Source of the DNA: Pseudofabraea citricarpa
Taxonomy: Eukaryota > Ascomycota > Leotiomycetes > Helotiales > Dermateaceae
NCBI GenBank assembly: GCA_029641185.1
Contig: JAPWGK010000004.1
Location: 930,001 to 994,000 of the forward strand
DNA: 64,000 bases
Direction of reading: 5' to 3'
The translations under genes were made by a program, and so were the position numbers. Numbering within the stretch: the first letter of the stretch is position 1; each line of letters starts with the position of its first letter. Of the stretch, positions 12,295 to 23,765 are shown piece by piece. The notes below the pieces were generated by a model. That model did no database searches and was not told where the DNA came from. It saw nothing but the letters and a program-made list of their open reading frames with translations.

Positions 12295-13559
12295 TTATTG
12301 CTTTCCCTCCCATACCTTTGCAAGAAAGTTCTCCATCTGAATAAACTCAAAGTTTGGAATAAGCTGATTCCATGCATCCGACACATCCCAGGCACCTTTT
12401 GCACTGCTCAGAAGTGTACCCACGAGAACAGTCTTCAACATACTTGAGAGCTGGTCCGCCTCTTCATCAGTAAAGCTTGGGTGACGTTTTCCAAGCGTCC
12501 ATGATGCCTTGAGATTTCCAACTTCAAGGTCTTCGATTTTGACTGTATCAACGACAAAGGGGGCCCCTACATTTTTATGTTAGTGCTTTAACCGAGATTA
12601 ATCTCTAGAGATAGATTGGATGAGACAGACCTCGAACCTTTTCACCAATCTTAATGATATGCGAAATAGTAACTCTATTGCCCCTAATCCCACCAATACT
12701 AGGCCATTCTCCATCGTAGTCGACTGCTTGGGCGACAAACCTAGCGATATCTTGGACTGTGGTCAGAGTCATGAAAGCATTCTCATATCCATCAACGACA
12801 ATTGCTCGTCGATTCTGGAAGTCGACAAAAGTGTCTAGTGGTGTTACATATTTAGCTGTCTTGTAGGGAGATGCTAAGTAGTCTAAGAAGAGGCCTGGTT
12901 GGAATAAAGTGTACTCGAGAACCTAATCAAGTGTGTCAGAATTGAGGACGAATGTCGGAAGGAATAAAATAAGATTCTTACTTTTTCATGCCCATTGACC
13001 TTCTCCAGATACCCTTTGATTTCCGTCTTCCCTGCCCAGAATGGCAAGTCGTCTTTAGTGGCACTTTTAAAGTCGTTAGAACCATTATTGTGCCGTATAC
13101 TTTGTTACTCACCATCCATATTCGCTTGGCGCAAAACGCTTCACTCCAGCAGCGATGGAAGCATCAATTAGATTCTTCTGTGAATTGTTGTTGCTATCGG
13201 TCAGGAACTCGTTAATGAATGATAAGACAGTGTGGACTCCAAGTAGGGCTTGAGCAAGTTCGTGCCTGTCGTTATAATCCACCACACGCCAAGCAACACC
13301 TGGGGTGCCGTCGGTAGTAGAGGCCTTCTTGGTGAAATTAGCAAACGGATTACAGTTCAAATAATGTTTCTGGATTAATACTCACATTCCTGGTCAGAAT
13401 GATTATTTCGTGCTTATTTGCAACTGCCAGAGCGTCGATGACTTCCCGGGCAAGTTCTAGAGGGAAAGATCAGCATATTTTCAGAAGTCGTCACTTTGTG
13501 TGAGTATGAGGAACCCTGCCTCCGGAACCACCAGCAACTGCAATTTTGATTTTTGCCAT
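12295..13559 (-). CDS. NmrA-like / isoflavone-reductase-type NAD(P)-binding protein, 323 aa, six exons
   Basis: Exons (minus): 13559-13520, 13456-13386, 13327-13113, 13063-12982, 12922-12631, 12566-12295; 972 nt, in frame. The N-terminus MAKIKIAVAGGSG is the dinucleotide-binding strand and loop. The motifs HEIIILTRN, VHTVLSFINEF, KNLIDASIAAGVKRFAPSEYG, LPFWAGKTEIKGYLE and YTLFQPGLFLDYLA follow in the order typical of NmrA/isoflavone-reductase-like proteins (PF05368), and the length is normal. Substrate is unknown; members are redox sensors or small-molecule reductases. The first intron works only with a GC donor at 13519 (GGAG|GCAGGG); the nearby GT donor breaks the frame. The adjacent upstream gene on the same strand is a Zn2Cys6 regulator, which may control it. 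The acceptor of exon 3 could be 3 nt further in. Confidence 0.85.
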
Positions 13560-14030
13560 CTTGGTATGTGTTGGGGATCTCCTATGTTAATTCACTTTGA
13601 CAAGTAAGAAGAAAATGGTAGTAGGCAGCGAAACATTCGGAAAGAGACCGAGAGAATTTAGAAACTAACTTGTTAAAGAGAGAGATTTTCAAGTCTTTTA
13701 CGATGAAGAAAGCGACTCTAAATACTTTTCCAAATTTTCAAACTCCTACATTATACCGGGAGGTTTAATGACTTCCTCTGTCCTGACGCCTGCGTTCAAC
13801 CAATAGGGGTTGAGCTTCGCTTCCCGAAAGTCGAAGCCAATTGGTGGAGAGCAGCCGCCTAACGACGAGAAATCCCCAAGCTATCGAGAGACAATATTAT
13901 CCAAATCAAGAGCAGAGAGGCCTTGTACGGATCTGACATTTGTGAGCAGTGAGAACCAGTTGGGCATGCGGCGAATGGCGGCCAAAATTCTTCTATTAAA
14001 TATAGTAATCCAAGATGACTTTATCGCTGG
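13560..14030. promoter_or_regulatory. Promoter region of the NmrA-like gene
   Basis: The 471 bp between the NmrA-like start and the stop of the upstream regulator gene. It should hold the promoter of the former. I saw no convincing CGG-type Zn2Cys6 half-site pair by eye. Confidence 0.4.
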
Positions 14031-15281
14031 TTAAGATCCCAGATTCTCATTGAGTGCAACGAGTCTAGATTTCAAGGTTTTGATAGTTCTTGAATGTTCA
14101 CTTCTGAGCCACGTTCCTAAGTGCGAGTACAAGCCAGCGACGCAATTGGCAGAAGATTCGTCTGAATCTTGGACAAAAAACATATCAATCAAATTGGCTG
14201 CCCTCTTAAGCTCACACAACACTAGCTGATTCCTAAAAGCGGCTTGTATCTGCTGGTCCTCGATGCTAAAGGTGCCTATTGAAAGAGGTACATGCTGTAC
14301 TGCAAATCCTGTCGCTTGCACCAATGAGGGTGGGCTAGTTGTGCTTGTACTGGCTGCTATCCCAGATGGTGGCGGAGATGGAGATGGGGATGAAGATGAA
14401 GATGTGGATGAATTGGCCATTTCAGAGGGTCGAGGGCCCCAAGAGCTGCTGCCAGTCCACCCAGCCGCCTGCTGATACCAGATCAAGATACGGGAGACAA
14501 TAGATGCATGAACCATAGCTCGGTGACCAGTCTTAGCGCAGGGGCATTTCAGGACCCGGGTAAGACGCTCAATCGCATCTCTGTTGAAATGAAGAACTTG
14601 GTCTAACTGCGCCGAGACCGTAACAGAATTTGACTCCGGTGCATGAAGAGAAGGGCCGGGGCAAATCAAGTCCCGAAAGATCTCGTACGAATCCCGAGGA
14701 CAGCTATGGGATTTAGGGTTGAGAGAATTCAGTCCCAAGGTTCCAGTGAACTCTGGGGCGGAATTCGGGAGAATCTGGAAGCCATCCCCAAAGCTATCGA
14801 GTTGAGACCAATCTTCAAAAGACATGGAGGGATGAAAGTCAGAGGTAAGCTGGTTCTGCTCGTTGATATCGCCAGAAATTGGGAATGTATCATCTATTGC
14901 ACCGGCAATATTGGCCTCCGCAGGTTCATTAACACTTTGAGGGCCCTCGAAATATGTGGCTGTGCGATTGTTGCAGCTGTCAGCAGTCAGAGTCAATGGC
15001 GAGCAAATCCTCTTCTCGGTGGGCATATCCAGGTTAGAACCAGGCCTCTTTCGTGGGGGCTTGCCAAACTTTTGTGATACTCCATAAATGCAAGTTAAGG
15101 TGAGCGTCGCGCAACGACCGCATTTAGGTCGAACACGATCACATTTAACCTTGGCGGTCCCGCAGCCATCACAAGAAGATCGCAGTCTTGGGGTCGTGAC
15201 AGGCGGCGGAGGCCTCGGTATGGATTGCTCTAATGAGACTCTGGCAGCACCAAGATTTTCAAGGGACGTAGGGCCACTCAT
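14031..15281 (-). CDS. Zn2Cys6 transcription factor with AflR-like C-terminal region, 416 aa
   Basis: Single frame from ATG (MSGPTSLENLG) to TAA. A binuclear zinc cluster with exact C-x2-C-x6-C-x6-C-x2-C-x6-C spacing runs from Cys37 to Cys64 (CDGCGTAKVKCDRVRPKC...), followed by a basic stretch GKPPRKR. The second half has LKCPCAKTGHRAMVHASI and ILIWYQQAAGW, as in aflatoxin-regulator-type proteins (PF08493), then a Ser/Pro-rich linker and a helical end (LIDMFFVQD...LGTWLRSEH). Such proteins bind CGG-containing sites in the nucleus and often control nearby secondary-metabolite genes. No polyketide synthase, NRPS or terpene gene lies in the window, so a cluster role is unsupported here; the NmrA-like gene 471 bp downstream is the only plausible local target. 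Confidence 0.88.
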   Translation of the reverse strand: MSGPTSLENLGAARVSLEQSIPRPPPPVTTPRLRSSCDGCGTAKVKCDRVRPKCGRCATLTLTCIYGVSQKFGKPPRKRPGSNLDMPTEKRICSPLTLTADSCNNRTATYFEGPQSVNEPAEANIAGAIDDTFPISGDINEQNQLTSDFHPSMSFEDWSQLDSFGDGFQILPNSAPEFTGTLGLNSLNPKSHSCPRDSYEIFRDLICPGPSLHAPESNSVTVSAQLDQVLHFNRDAIERLTRVLKCPCAKTGHRAMVHASIVSRILIWYQQAAGWTGSSSWGPRPSEMANSSTSSSSSPSPSPPPSGIAASTSTTSPPSLVQATGFAVQHVPLSIGTFSIEDQQIQAAFRNQLVLCELKRAANLIDMFFVQDSDESSANCVAGLYSHLGTWLRSEHSRTIKTLKSRLVALNENLGS

Positions 15282-15855
15282 GGTTGATGTTCATGAAAGG
15301 GGTAAAAAGAACAAAAAGTTGATGAGGTTGAGATCGCTAGCTAAGCCTCATTTGATCAAGTGAAAGCCAAGAAAATCCCCGACTCCATGAGAATTTGTTC
15401 CCCCTATTCAAATTGTAGTATTCTCATGGTCCATAATAAAATAAAAATAAAGATCATACCATAGTCCAAAAGGAAACTTTCATTATAGCACAATAAATCC
15501 ACAAATCACCAGTGACCGTGAACCAACGCTCCCAAGTTCATAAAAGAGAAGTCCGAAATACAAAAACCTAACCATTGAAACAAGCCGATGTCCAAACACA
15601 TCAGCTGAACCCATAACGTCCTGTTATCTCCGTCCCTAGAAGTAAAGAAAAAACTCCAACGTGAAGAATTCGCAGTTTGATAATACGTTTAAAACGTATA
15701 GAACATGCTTATTCTGAAATGAATTCAGATTTGTCGTGAGATGCGACTAACGTATATATAGTAGGGACCAACACTTTTTCTATATTTGTTAGTTATAAAA
15801 AAGCAGGAAGTAGTGTGCGAACACACTCACCGAAACCATAGAAGGCATATACCAA
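15282..15855. other. Intergenic, 0.57 kb
   Basis: This holds the promoter of the Zn2Cys6 gene and the 3' UTR of the next DUF6590 gene. AT-rich; no gene seen. Confidence 0.5.
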
Positions 15856-17317
15856 TTACTGGTCACTGGGCCCAGCGTTATAGAGGTCTGGGTCATAATC
15901 TGCGCCTCCTGTCCCTGGCTCTTGGTTTCCCATGGCATACGTCGTGTCACGGTCAACATCCTGGTCAGATGGTGTAGGATATGAATTATGGTATGGTGAA
16001 AACACGGTATGCATATAGCTGTCGCGCACACGTTGCTTATGACTGTCATGGACTTGACCAATGAAGCATACTTTCACATTATGCTCAACTGTGTAAACTT
16101 TAGCATAATTGAGTCTGGATGCTTCATCAAGCTTATAACGATCATTAAGAGGGACCATTCTAATAGACTTTTTAGTAATGGTCTCCCCTGGTTTCATCAC
16201 AGCTTTAGAAGTGTATATGATAGCATGATCTTCCGCATGTACCCCACGCTTTGTAGTGCCTTGGCCGCCATAGGTCAAAATTGGCCTATTTACATCGTCA
16301 ATCGTGAGAGTGGTTATAGTTTGTGACCAGAATTGAAGACTCACAAACAAAGTGAATGGCCTCTGTTTTCACTCACAATCAAAAATCGTCGAATTGAGTG
16401 ATATGCTAATTCTCCAAATTTGGCTGGGACTTTGCCGGTTTGCCGTCGAGTGATTTCTGTCCCCTTGCCGTTTCCATTGGGCTCAGACCAGAGAACCATA
16501 AGTACCTAGGAATTATAAGCAAACATACAAGACTTTCAGATAGGGTGTCACACTTTTCCAAACTTAAAATCAGTTGAGGTATGGATTTTATACCCTATGT
16601 AAATCCGGTTATTAGAATCTGTTGTCTCAAGAGAGAGTTTTCGAATTGGGAGCCATACTTTTGTCGAGGCCCTTTGTTTGGGTGTTGTATTCGTTTATCT
16701 CTTTATGGATGGGAGGGGCACCAGGGGCAATCATATCGGGTTCATCTGTTAACATAAGCTACTGAAAAATGCGGCTCGAGTTCTATTTTCTCCTACCGGC
16801 GTGAGATGCTGATGGTTCTGCTACGTATTGCCCTGCTCCGGTGTATTGGGCATATTGATATTGATTGGCTGCAGAGTCCGGAGCTGTTGAAAAATTATCT
16901 GGCGGTCCAGCATTCAAATCTGTGGTTGCTAATTCCTGAGCAAGCATGTCCACGGGTGAGTTCGAAGAGAATCCGTAGTTATTTGTCTCGTAGACTTGTT
17001 GGGTTTCTGGGATGTAGTCCAAAGAATTTGGAGCTTGATATGAATCTCTAGGGGTATCCTGGGACACGTATAGCTCCTGCTGTGCTTCCCGTTTTTCCCA
17101 CTCTGTTTCATCTAGTTGGGTCTTGAGTTTATCCTCTTAAATGGTTTTTTTGGCGCGTAAACATACGTTGGGCATTTTTATAGCGCCACCGAACCTCACA
17201 CTTAAAATCGTTATCCCAATACCAATCGCACCACTCTAAGGGATAATAATCAGAATATCGTTCATTTGATGATCGATTGTGTGATGAGCGATGACTTCTT
17301 GTCCTTGATGAAGACAT
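15856..17317 (-). CDS. DUF6590 domain protein, 394 aa, six exons, head to head with a coiled-coil gene
   Basis: Exons (minus): 17317-17167, 17111-16797, 16745-16659, 16594-16554, 16505-16345, 16285-15856; 1185 nt, in frame. The N-terminus is basic and Ser-rich (MSSSRTRSHRSSHNRSSNER), with a Trp-rich patch (YYPLEWCDWYWDND). DUF6590 covers ~185-330: YKIHTSTDFKFGK, VLMVLWSEPNGNGKG, HSIRRFLIV, CLPILTYGGQGTTKRGV, EDHAIIYTS, SRLNYAKVYTVEHNVKVCFIG. The short tail is acidic and Pro/Gly-rich. Intron sizes (48-64 nt) and the 41-nt exon mirror the paralogue at 47841. The start lies 675 bp from the opposed coiled-coil gene at 17993, repeating the layout of 6254-10683. Biochemical role unknown. Confidence 0.88.
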
Positions 17318-17992
17318 GATAAGAGTCGGGTGAAGAGGTGTGACTTAGGCCGTAACTGGTGTTCATAGCTTGAGCTTTCCCTTAACGCGCTGTCACGAGC
17401 TATTTCTACTGCCATCAAAGGTCCAAGGATTTATGAAGAATTGCGGCTCAAATGTAGGGTGTGTGGTCTTTCTACCCACGATGGGTGTAAACTGGTGCTG
17501 GAGATATCAAACTCAACCATCACTGCATCCACATTGCATAATTTCCCGATCAATGTTATACTTTGATTTGCTAGAATAAGACAGCAACCGAAGCTGCCCG
17601 CCGTGTGCTTGCCACAAATGCACGGGGGTTGCATATCACCCGGGGACAGTTGTGCATCCTTGTCGCGGGAGCACACCCTCATCGCCGCTTTTCCAGACAT
17701 AAATTTGATATTACGATAGTGCAGATGAGCCCCCCAAGCTGACGGGTCGAACTCCTGCATGGCATTGTTTTGATTTTGCAGCCTTGACTTCAGGGAGGCA
17801 TGTATCGACGACATATTAAAAGTCTGCCTCCCCCATTTTCAAATGTCTCCATCACGTGTTACAAAACTCCTCATTCCAATGCTTTCACAGGTCGAGGCTA
17901 AATTTGCACCAATTACTTTGCATTCCGAAAACATTTTATGGCTCTTGCTGCAATGCTGCCCGGTCGTGAGCAGTAGAGCCTGATCTGCACAG
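17318..17992. promoter_or_regulatory. Divergent intergenic region of DUF6590/coiled-coil pair 2
   Basis: The 675 bp between two opposed start codons must serve as promoter for both genes. The minus-strand frame at 17431-17814 has no domain and probably means nothing. Confidence 0.45.
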
Positions 17993-19807
17993 ATGGCGTC
18001 CACAGATCCTTTACCAACGACAACATCAAACCAAACGAAAGGTCAGGGCAAGACAACAGAAAGGCATTATCCCGACTCTGGTATTTGTTGGTCTTCTGCT
18101 AGCGAAAAAAGCGGACTACCTAACAAAACCAAGGGTACCCTCATGGTACCACTTGTTACACCATCATTCGGAAAGTCTGATACATTGCGTGCTGCATATT
18201 CCGAGCAAGCATCAATACGGCTACAAGGAGATGAAAGTGGCCCGCCTCACAAATATCTTTCCAACACCTATTCTCGTAAAGATGTCCAGCCACCAGGGAC
18301 TTGTGTGTGTGTGCCGGATGTCTACCACTCTTCGAAGTTGGATACCCCTGACTTCTATCCGTATACAGACGGTTCATCAGAGGGTTCAGAATATGACGAA
18401 GGCAAAATGGAAGGCTCCCCAAGCTCGATTCACGAGTTACATGGGCCTCAAACTGGCTTACTCCACGAGTCCAGCCACGTTCCATCAAGCACTTACAACA
18501 CCATTGTCTCTGCCGATCTTCGTTGGAGGAAACTTCAAGATCTTCGGAATTACATTTTTTCTCTTCGTAGCAAGTTACAAGAGAAGAGAGTAGTTCTCAG
18601 AGAAAAACAGCTTGCCAAAGCTGCCGCTGATGACAAATATATTCAGCATATTAGGCAAACGGAAACAGAAGCCAAACTAGCCCTGAGAAGAACGCCAGAC
18701 GAGGTAGCGGAAGTGGCCAGGATTATTAGAGATTGCAACAGCACGAGAGATGAGTACGGTCCGCTTGAATACGATTGCATGTTTTTGGAGGATGAGCTCG
18801 GTCAACATGAATTCAATCTTTATCGGATGGAAGAGAACTTTTATAAGGCTTTACATAATAACCCACACAACAATACCGAAGGAATTGACGCCAAGCCCGA
18901 ACAAATCGAGCTTCAATCTGACGCAGGTAGTGAAGACTCATTATACTCCAGACTCAATGATGACACTGGTCAACTTCGTAGGCATTCTATCGACAACGGC
19001 TTGGAACTTGAGACCTACATACATCCCCTCGCATCACAATTTCTTTCGAAGATGGGAGATGTTGATATCTTAAGGGAGCGGCTAGACTGGAACTACCAGG
19101 AGAAACTTATCTTAGAAGAAGACAAAGAAGTCAGGGAACGAGTCGGCTTGACACTTTCAGCTGAGAATCGAGACTGGCTAAATGAGTTTGAGCGAGTCAC
19201 AAGTTCTCTCGAGGCAGATCTTCAGAGGGCAGAGGATGAGGCCAAACTTTTGGAGGTTCAATGTCTTGCCCAAGGCTTGATAGACGATACTGGAGAACCC
19301 ACTGATTTTGCTACACAAGAAAGATACGCGCTTCAAACCGACATCGACTCATTTAGCGAAATATCTGAATATGTCAAGTTTCCACGTCTGCTTCCGCATC
19401 CACCAAAATCCGAGCCAGGCTTTCTAGATAGCGCACCGAAACATCCAGACTCTAACCAAGGTTCTACTATTCATATCAACCAGTGGTTGCTACATAAACT
19501 CAGATCTTCGCCCCTGGATGTATACCTTCTGGCAAGCACATTTGAGGATCGAGTTGGGAGAATTTCTGATGAACAGGACTGGCAAACTGGTGTACTAGGA
19601 TATTGGTACAAGGATGATTCAAAACAAGAAATTCACAGTGGGTCCATATCCATTGCGGACAGCAGAACGCAAGCACCACCAGAGTCAGCACAATCGAGTT
19701 CTGGCTATGAAATCTGGGAAAAGTCCAATCCTGATTTAAATATTCTCGAGGCTAGGTCTTCGATAGAACACTTATTGGAGTCAGAATCTCAAAATACTTC
19801 AACTTGA
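17993..19807 (+). CDS. Coiled-coil protein of unknown function, 604 aa (pair 2)
   Basis: Single open frame, ATG (MASTDPLPTTTSNQT) to TGA. Polar, probably disordered residues 1-175 are followed by charged helices (WRKLQDLRNYIFSLRSKLQ, KRVVLREKQLAKAAADDK, EYDCMFLEDELGQHEFNLY, DILRERLDWNYQEKLILEED, LEADLQRAEDEAKLLEVQ). The tail has INQWLLHKLRSSPLDVYLL, then EQDWQTGVLGYWYKDD, and a Ser-rich acidic end. The arrangement parallels the 561-aa protein at 8998, and the tails share an N-x-W-x-L core with a later W...W segment. No membrane helix or catalytic motif is visible. Function unknown; the conserved divergent DUF6590 partner is the main clue. Confidence 0.85.
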   Translation: MASTDPLPTTTSNQTKGQGKTTERHYPDSGICWSSASEKSGLPNKTKGTLMVPLVTPSFGKSDTLRAAYSEQASIRLQGDESGPPHKYLSNTYSRKDVQPPGTCVCVPDVYHSSKLDTPDFYPYTDGSSEGSEYDEGKMEGSPSSIHELHGPQTGLLHESSHVPSSTYNTIVSADLRWRKLQDLRNYIFSLRSKLQEKRVVLREKQLAKAAADDKYIQHIRQTETEAKLALRRTPDEVAEVARIIRDCNSTRDEYGPLEYDCMFLEDELGQHEFNLYRMEENFYKALHNNPHNNTEGIDAKPEQIELQSDAGSEDSLYSRLNDDTGQLRRHSIDNGLELETYIHPLASQFLSKMGDVDILRERLDWNYQEKLILEEDKEVRERVGLTLSAENRDWLNEFERVTSSLEADLQRAEDEAKLLEVQCLAQGLIDDTGEPTDFATQERYALQTDIDSFSEISEYVKFPRLLPHPPKSEPGFLDSAPKHPDSNQGSTIHINQWLLHKLRSSPLDVYLLASTFEDRVGRISDEQDWQTGVLGYWYKDDSKQEIHSGSISIADSRTQAPPESAQSSSGYEIWEKSNPDLNILEARSSIEHLLESESQNTST

Positions 19808-22800
19808 AAAATCTTGGACAAAGAGCTAGTATTGAACGTAGGAAATATCTGGAGGGATGCACATTGAATACAAATGGCTTCTGGTAATTTTCATGACTGT
19901 ATATTTAGTTATTGCATTTTATGGCATGAAAGAAGCAGGTAGTAACTGGGCGCCTTGCGAGTTTTTGGGAGATTTGGGGTCCTTGATTATATCACGAAGA
20001 GATTGACACAGGTTGTTGAGATACCCATTTAGTTACAGGAAATAATAAACTTGTTTTGGATTAAAAAATTATTTTTGTCTATTGTAAATTATCGGATTTC
20101 GATTCAAAAAGATCATCTGTGGTCAATTCTAGGGCTTCAAACTAGACTTACAAACGTGTCTAAATAGTGACCATGAAAGGGGAGTTTTTTATTAGCCGAA
20201 GACCGTCGCTTAGCACTGCACGGAAGAGAAGGCTAGCAGCTATGCATGGCCAAACCGCCTTGGTTGCTAAGAAATGCATGAAATCATTACCCCGCGTGAT
20301 CCGAATGTGATGAGTCTGTTCTTTGGATGGATTTGATAATTCTGACGTTGGCACACCCCCACAGACCGACCACACACCTCCATTACCCAGTGTTTCCATT
20401 CTTTGAGCAAGTTTTTAGTTCTCCCAAAAGTTCACACATGGCATTCCAGATATTCCGCACCAGCAAGCTGAACTTCTTGTGAGACACTGTTGCCCTGGAG
20501 GATGCTCAGCTACAGCCCAGACAAGCCAGAGAAGGAAACCTATGGCACGGTCGCAATAGCCTCGCAACCAACGAAAAAGCAATTGCCAGCCTTGCTTTGC
20601 TCAGACAACCGAGCAAACGGGCGTATCACATGTTGTCAGACAAGCCAAATCGAATCACCGAAGGTAAGTAAAGCAGCGATGAGGCAGCGTGTGCATACTC
20701 GAGGCGCTCATTCGTAGAACCACACCTGCATGCTTGCCCCCACTTCTTATGCAGCCGTCGGGTCAGGTCAGATGGACAACTTCCCACACTTCCCGCGCGC
20801 TTTCCCATGTGGGATGCTTTGACAACCTGGTTACTCGTGAAAGCGGGGGTTGCAGTGGACGGCAAAAGTTGTTTACTCAAAGCGCAACAAAGGCTATGAG
20901 CAAGCAATAATGACTCTGAGACGCGTGTCTCCAACCAAGACTTCAGAAAAACCCCTGCCTTCCTTGAAAGCGTTGGTGAAGCAAACAATAAGTGGCTAAT
21001 TGTATGCTTGGTGACAATTTCCCATTTGTGAGACCTGCTGCGGACCGACCCTCATCTTCCTCGTTTTATGGACATGTGCGACCACACCACTGGGTCAGAA
21101 CAGGAATCTCATGACAGCCTTCACATCCTGACGACGCCCCCATGTAAAGACGTCTCAGCACCAATCAAGGCGGTGTGATAACGATTTTCTGTGGAATAAT
21201 ATGAATCCTGACTCCTTACTATAGCAATCGACGATGGTAACGTGGGGTGTAGCCTCGAAGAAGCAGGTCAAGAAGCCCTGCAAAAGAGTGATATTACTGT
21301 AAGCCATTACTAACCGCCCGAATCCTGTCAGGCGTCTCGGGAGAAATATGGAAACCACAATTTGTGCAGATCGGAGTGTGCTCCGACGTTCCTAAATTTG
21401 AGGTTTTTGTTTATGCCCCAAGGGACTGGTAATGAGCTATCAACAATCGCTGAATCGTGGGAGAATTCGATTCATCTGAATGGGCTTTACCATCAGGCTG
21501 CAGCTACCCTTGCTTAGCCTGGCCAAGTACCTACAAACGCTTTGGTCGCGATCTGACATATGTGATAAGCAGGCCTGGCTGTACCCGCTTGCAGTTCAGC
21601 TCCGCCCGACTACTATGCAAAAACCTCCAACTTCCAATTCCCAATTGTCGGATTAAAGTTCTGTCATATTCCACTATCAGATTTGAAATGAAGGAACCTG
21701 GAAAGAATTGGTTTGCATATGCATGAACAAACGGTCAACGTCGCTTATCTCGTCAGATATTTTAACACGATCAGAGGAGTTGTTGAACTGAACCATTATA
21801 GAATTTGCATCTGTAATTATAAATCCAACAACAGATGATCTCATGTATACGTGGTTCTCGTAAAATCACAATTGTTTATATGTGCTCGATGTTTTTGAAT
21901 TCCTTTTAGCATTCTCGTGTCTCACTATAGGAAAACCAAAACCATGAAATAATTATCAAGACTGAAAAAGCAGCGAAATAGGCACAACAATTGAATTTTC
22001 TTGATATAAGTAATCATTTGAAGTAGAAAAGAAATGAGCAGTCATCCTATACAGCGTTGTCTCCTGAAGCCATCGCCGTTTTAAATTTCTAAAGCCTTCT
22101 GAAACTTCAATCACAGTCCTCGTAGATGTGAATTTTTCATGGCAATATCGCATCATATTCCCATGACCGAGGCAGTATCTAAGAACAATCAAAAGCTTTT
22201 TGCAAGCCGCCAAGCATCCAAGTTTCCAACAAGTCTTTACGCACATCTAGGAACCTTCTCATTTGAACGATTCTGCAACACACTCTATCTGACAACGATA
22301 TTCCTACTGACAGCAGCACATATATTCTCATCATAAGTCTGAGCTCGACTACAAGAGAAAGCAAAAAAACCTCCAAAGAACTTCGAGCGATAATCTTCAA
22401 ACCATTCAGAAATTATGACTTCGCCTCTTTGCCTCCCCTGTGCCCATTGTGTTGGGTGTTCTTGTCCTTGGGAAGTTGCGATTGAAGCTCGAGTTCACTT
22501 ATAGACTTCTAGCTGTTCGATCATTCACCTTACAAAACTTGGTAACGATATCAAGAGCTGATGTTTCTCGAAAATGAAGACAATTTCGTTCACTCTATTA
22601 GATTGTTGGGAAGAGGCACTTTGAGCAAATCGAAGACTGGTTCTATATGTGAATCATTCTTAAGATTTTTAACTTTACTGCAAGCATATCATCCTTGTCG
22701 TTAGAACCACCCCCCAACTTCTTGTCCTTATAATACTTCCTGATATAATACTCCTTGATTTTTGATATTATCGTGGTATTTAGACTTTCTAAAAGCTTAT

Positions 22801-23765
22801 TATTACCTTTAAACTGCGTTATAGAATCAGAGTGTTGAACCGTAAAGACGACTGAACAATAACATAAAAGCTGTTGTAATTCAACCTCTTCCAAGAAGAA
22901 TAAAAAGCAAAAACTAAAGTCTATGAATCCGAAAAATAAAGAAGAAAAACAGCTAGTTGTGATGATATAACTGACAGAAGCGCAGAAAATCTACAAGCTT
23001 ACAAGTAGAAAAAGGCGCTCTGAACAAACTTGCATGTCGAATCTGAGAATATGAAAAGCTAAGCATTTCAACCCAATCTCCTCACTTGCCCCCTCTCCTA
23101 CTTGAGATCTCAGACGATAACTGCAAAGAGTGTTAGGCTTTGAAGAGATCATTTAGTATTTGGTGTAGCTAAGAGTTTAAATAAAATAGTCTGACTAATA
23201 AATGAAGTCTAATGATGTGGATCTTCTATTATTGAAAAGGCATATCTGAATAGAAGATAATTATCGACACTCGTTGAATATCCGATTGTACTTCTCTATA
23301 GATTTGACTCCATTACACATTGTGATAACAGAGAAGGCAAAGAGAAAAGAATCAAAAGGACGAGAAAAGCAAAACCAAAAGCCAATTAGGAACCGAATGA
23401 CGGTACTCGGTGGAAGTACGTAAATGGGCTATCTCTTGGATCAAGGACATCAACATCAAACTACTCCCAGATTAGGGTGGGGGGAAGCAGTCGATCTTCG
23501 TGGCGATTTCTTGTGGCCAGAAAAAAGATCTTTTCCTTTTTTTGGTGAAGGCAAGAATACGTTATCAAGGTCAACATCAACAGAGCGGTCGGGGAGATTT
23601 TGACTACGAGTATACCTATAGTTGAGTTACAAGACTCGAAGGAGGAAGTGAAGCATATCCATATATTTATTTTTGTAGCGGACACAAGATCTCCGACACA
23701 AGCGACGATGATACATGTGTTTTGACTATACTATACATAAGGGAAGCCACATATCCGAGAACTCT
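19808..23765. other. Gene-empty stretch, ~4 kb
   Basis: No open frame over ~120 codons, no recognisable domain and no paired splice sites giving a protein. The right half (22.6-23.4 kb) is strongly A/T-rich with A-runs. No terminal inverted repeats or transposase remnants were seen by eye. It separates the accessory gene region from the conserved block. Confidence 0.5.

Noticed and set aside
20160..20988. Frames of 79-120 aa on both strands in the 4-kb gap
   Set aside because: They overlap on opposite strands and read as random composition; no domain.
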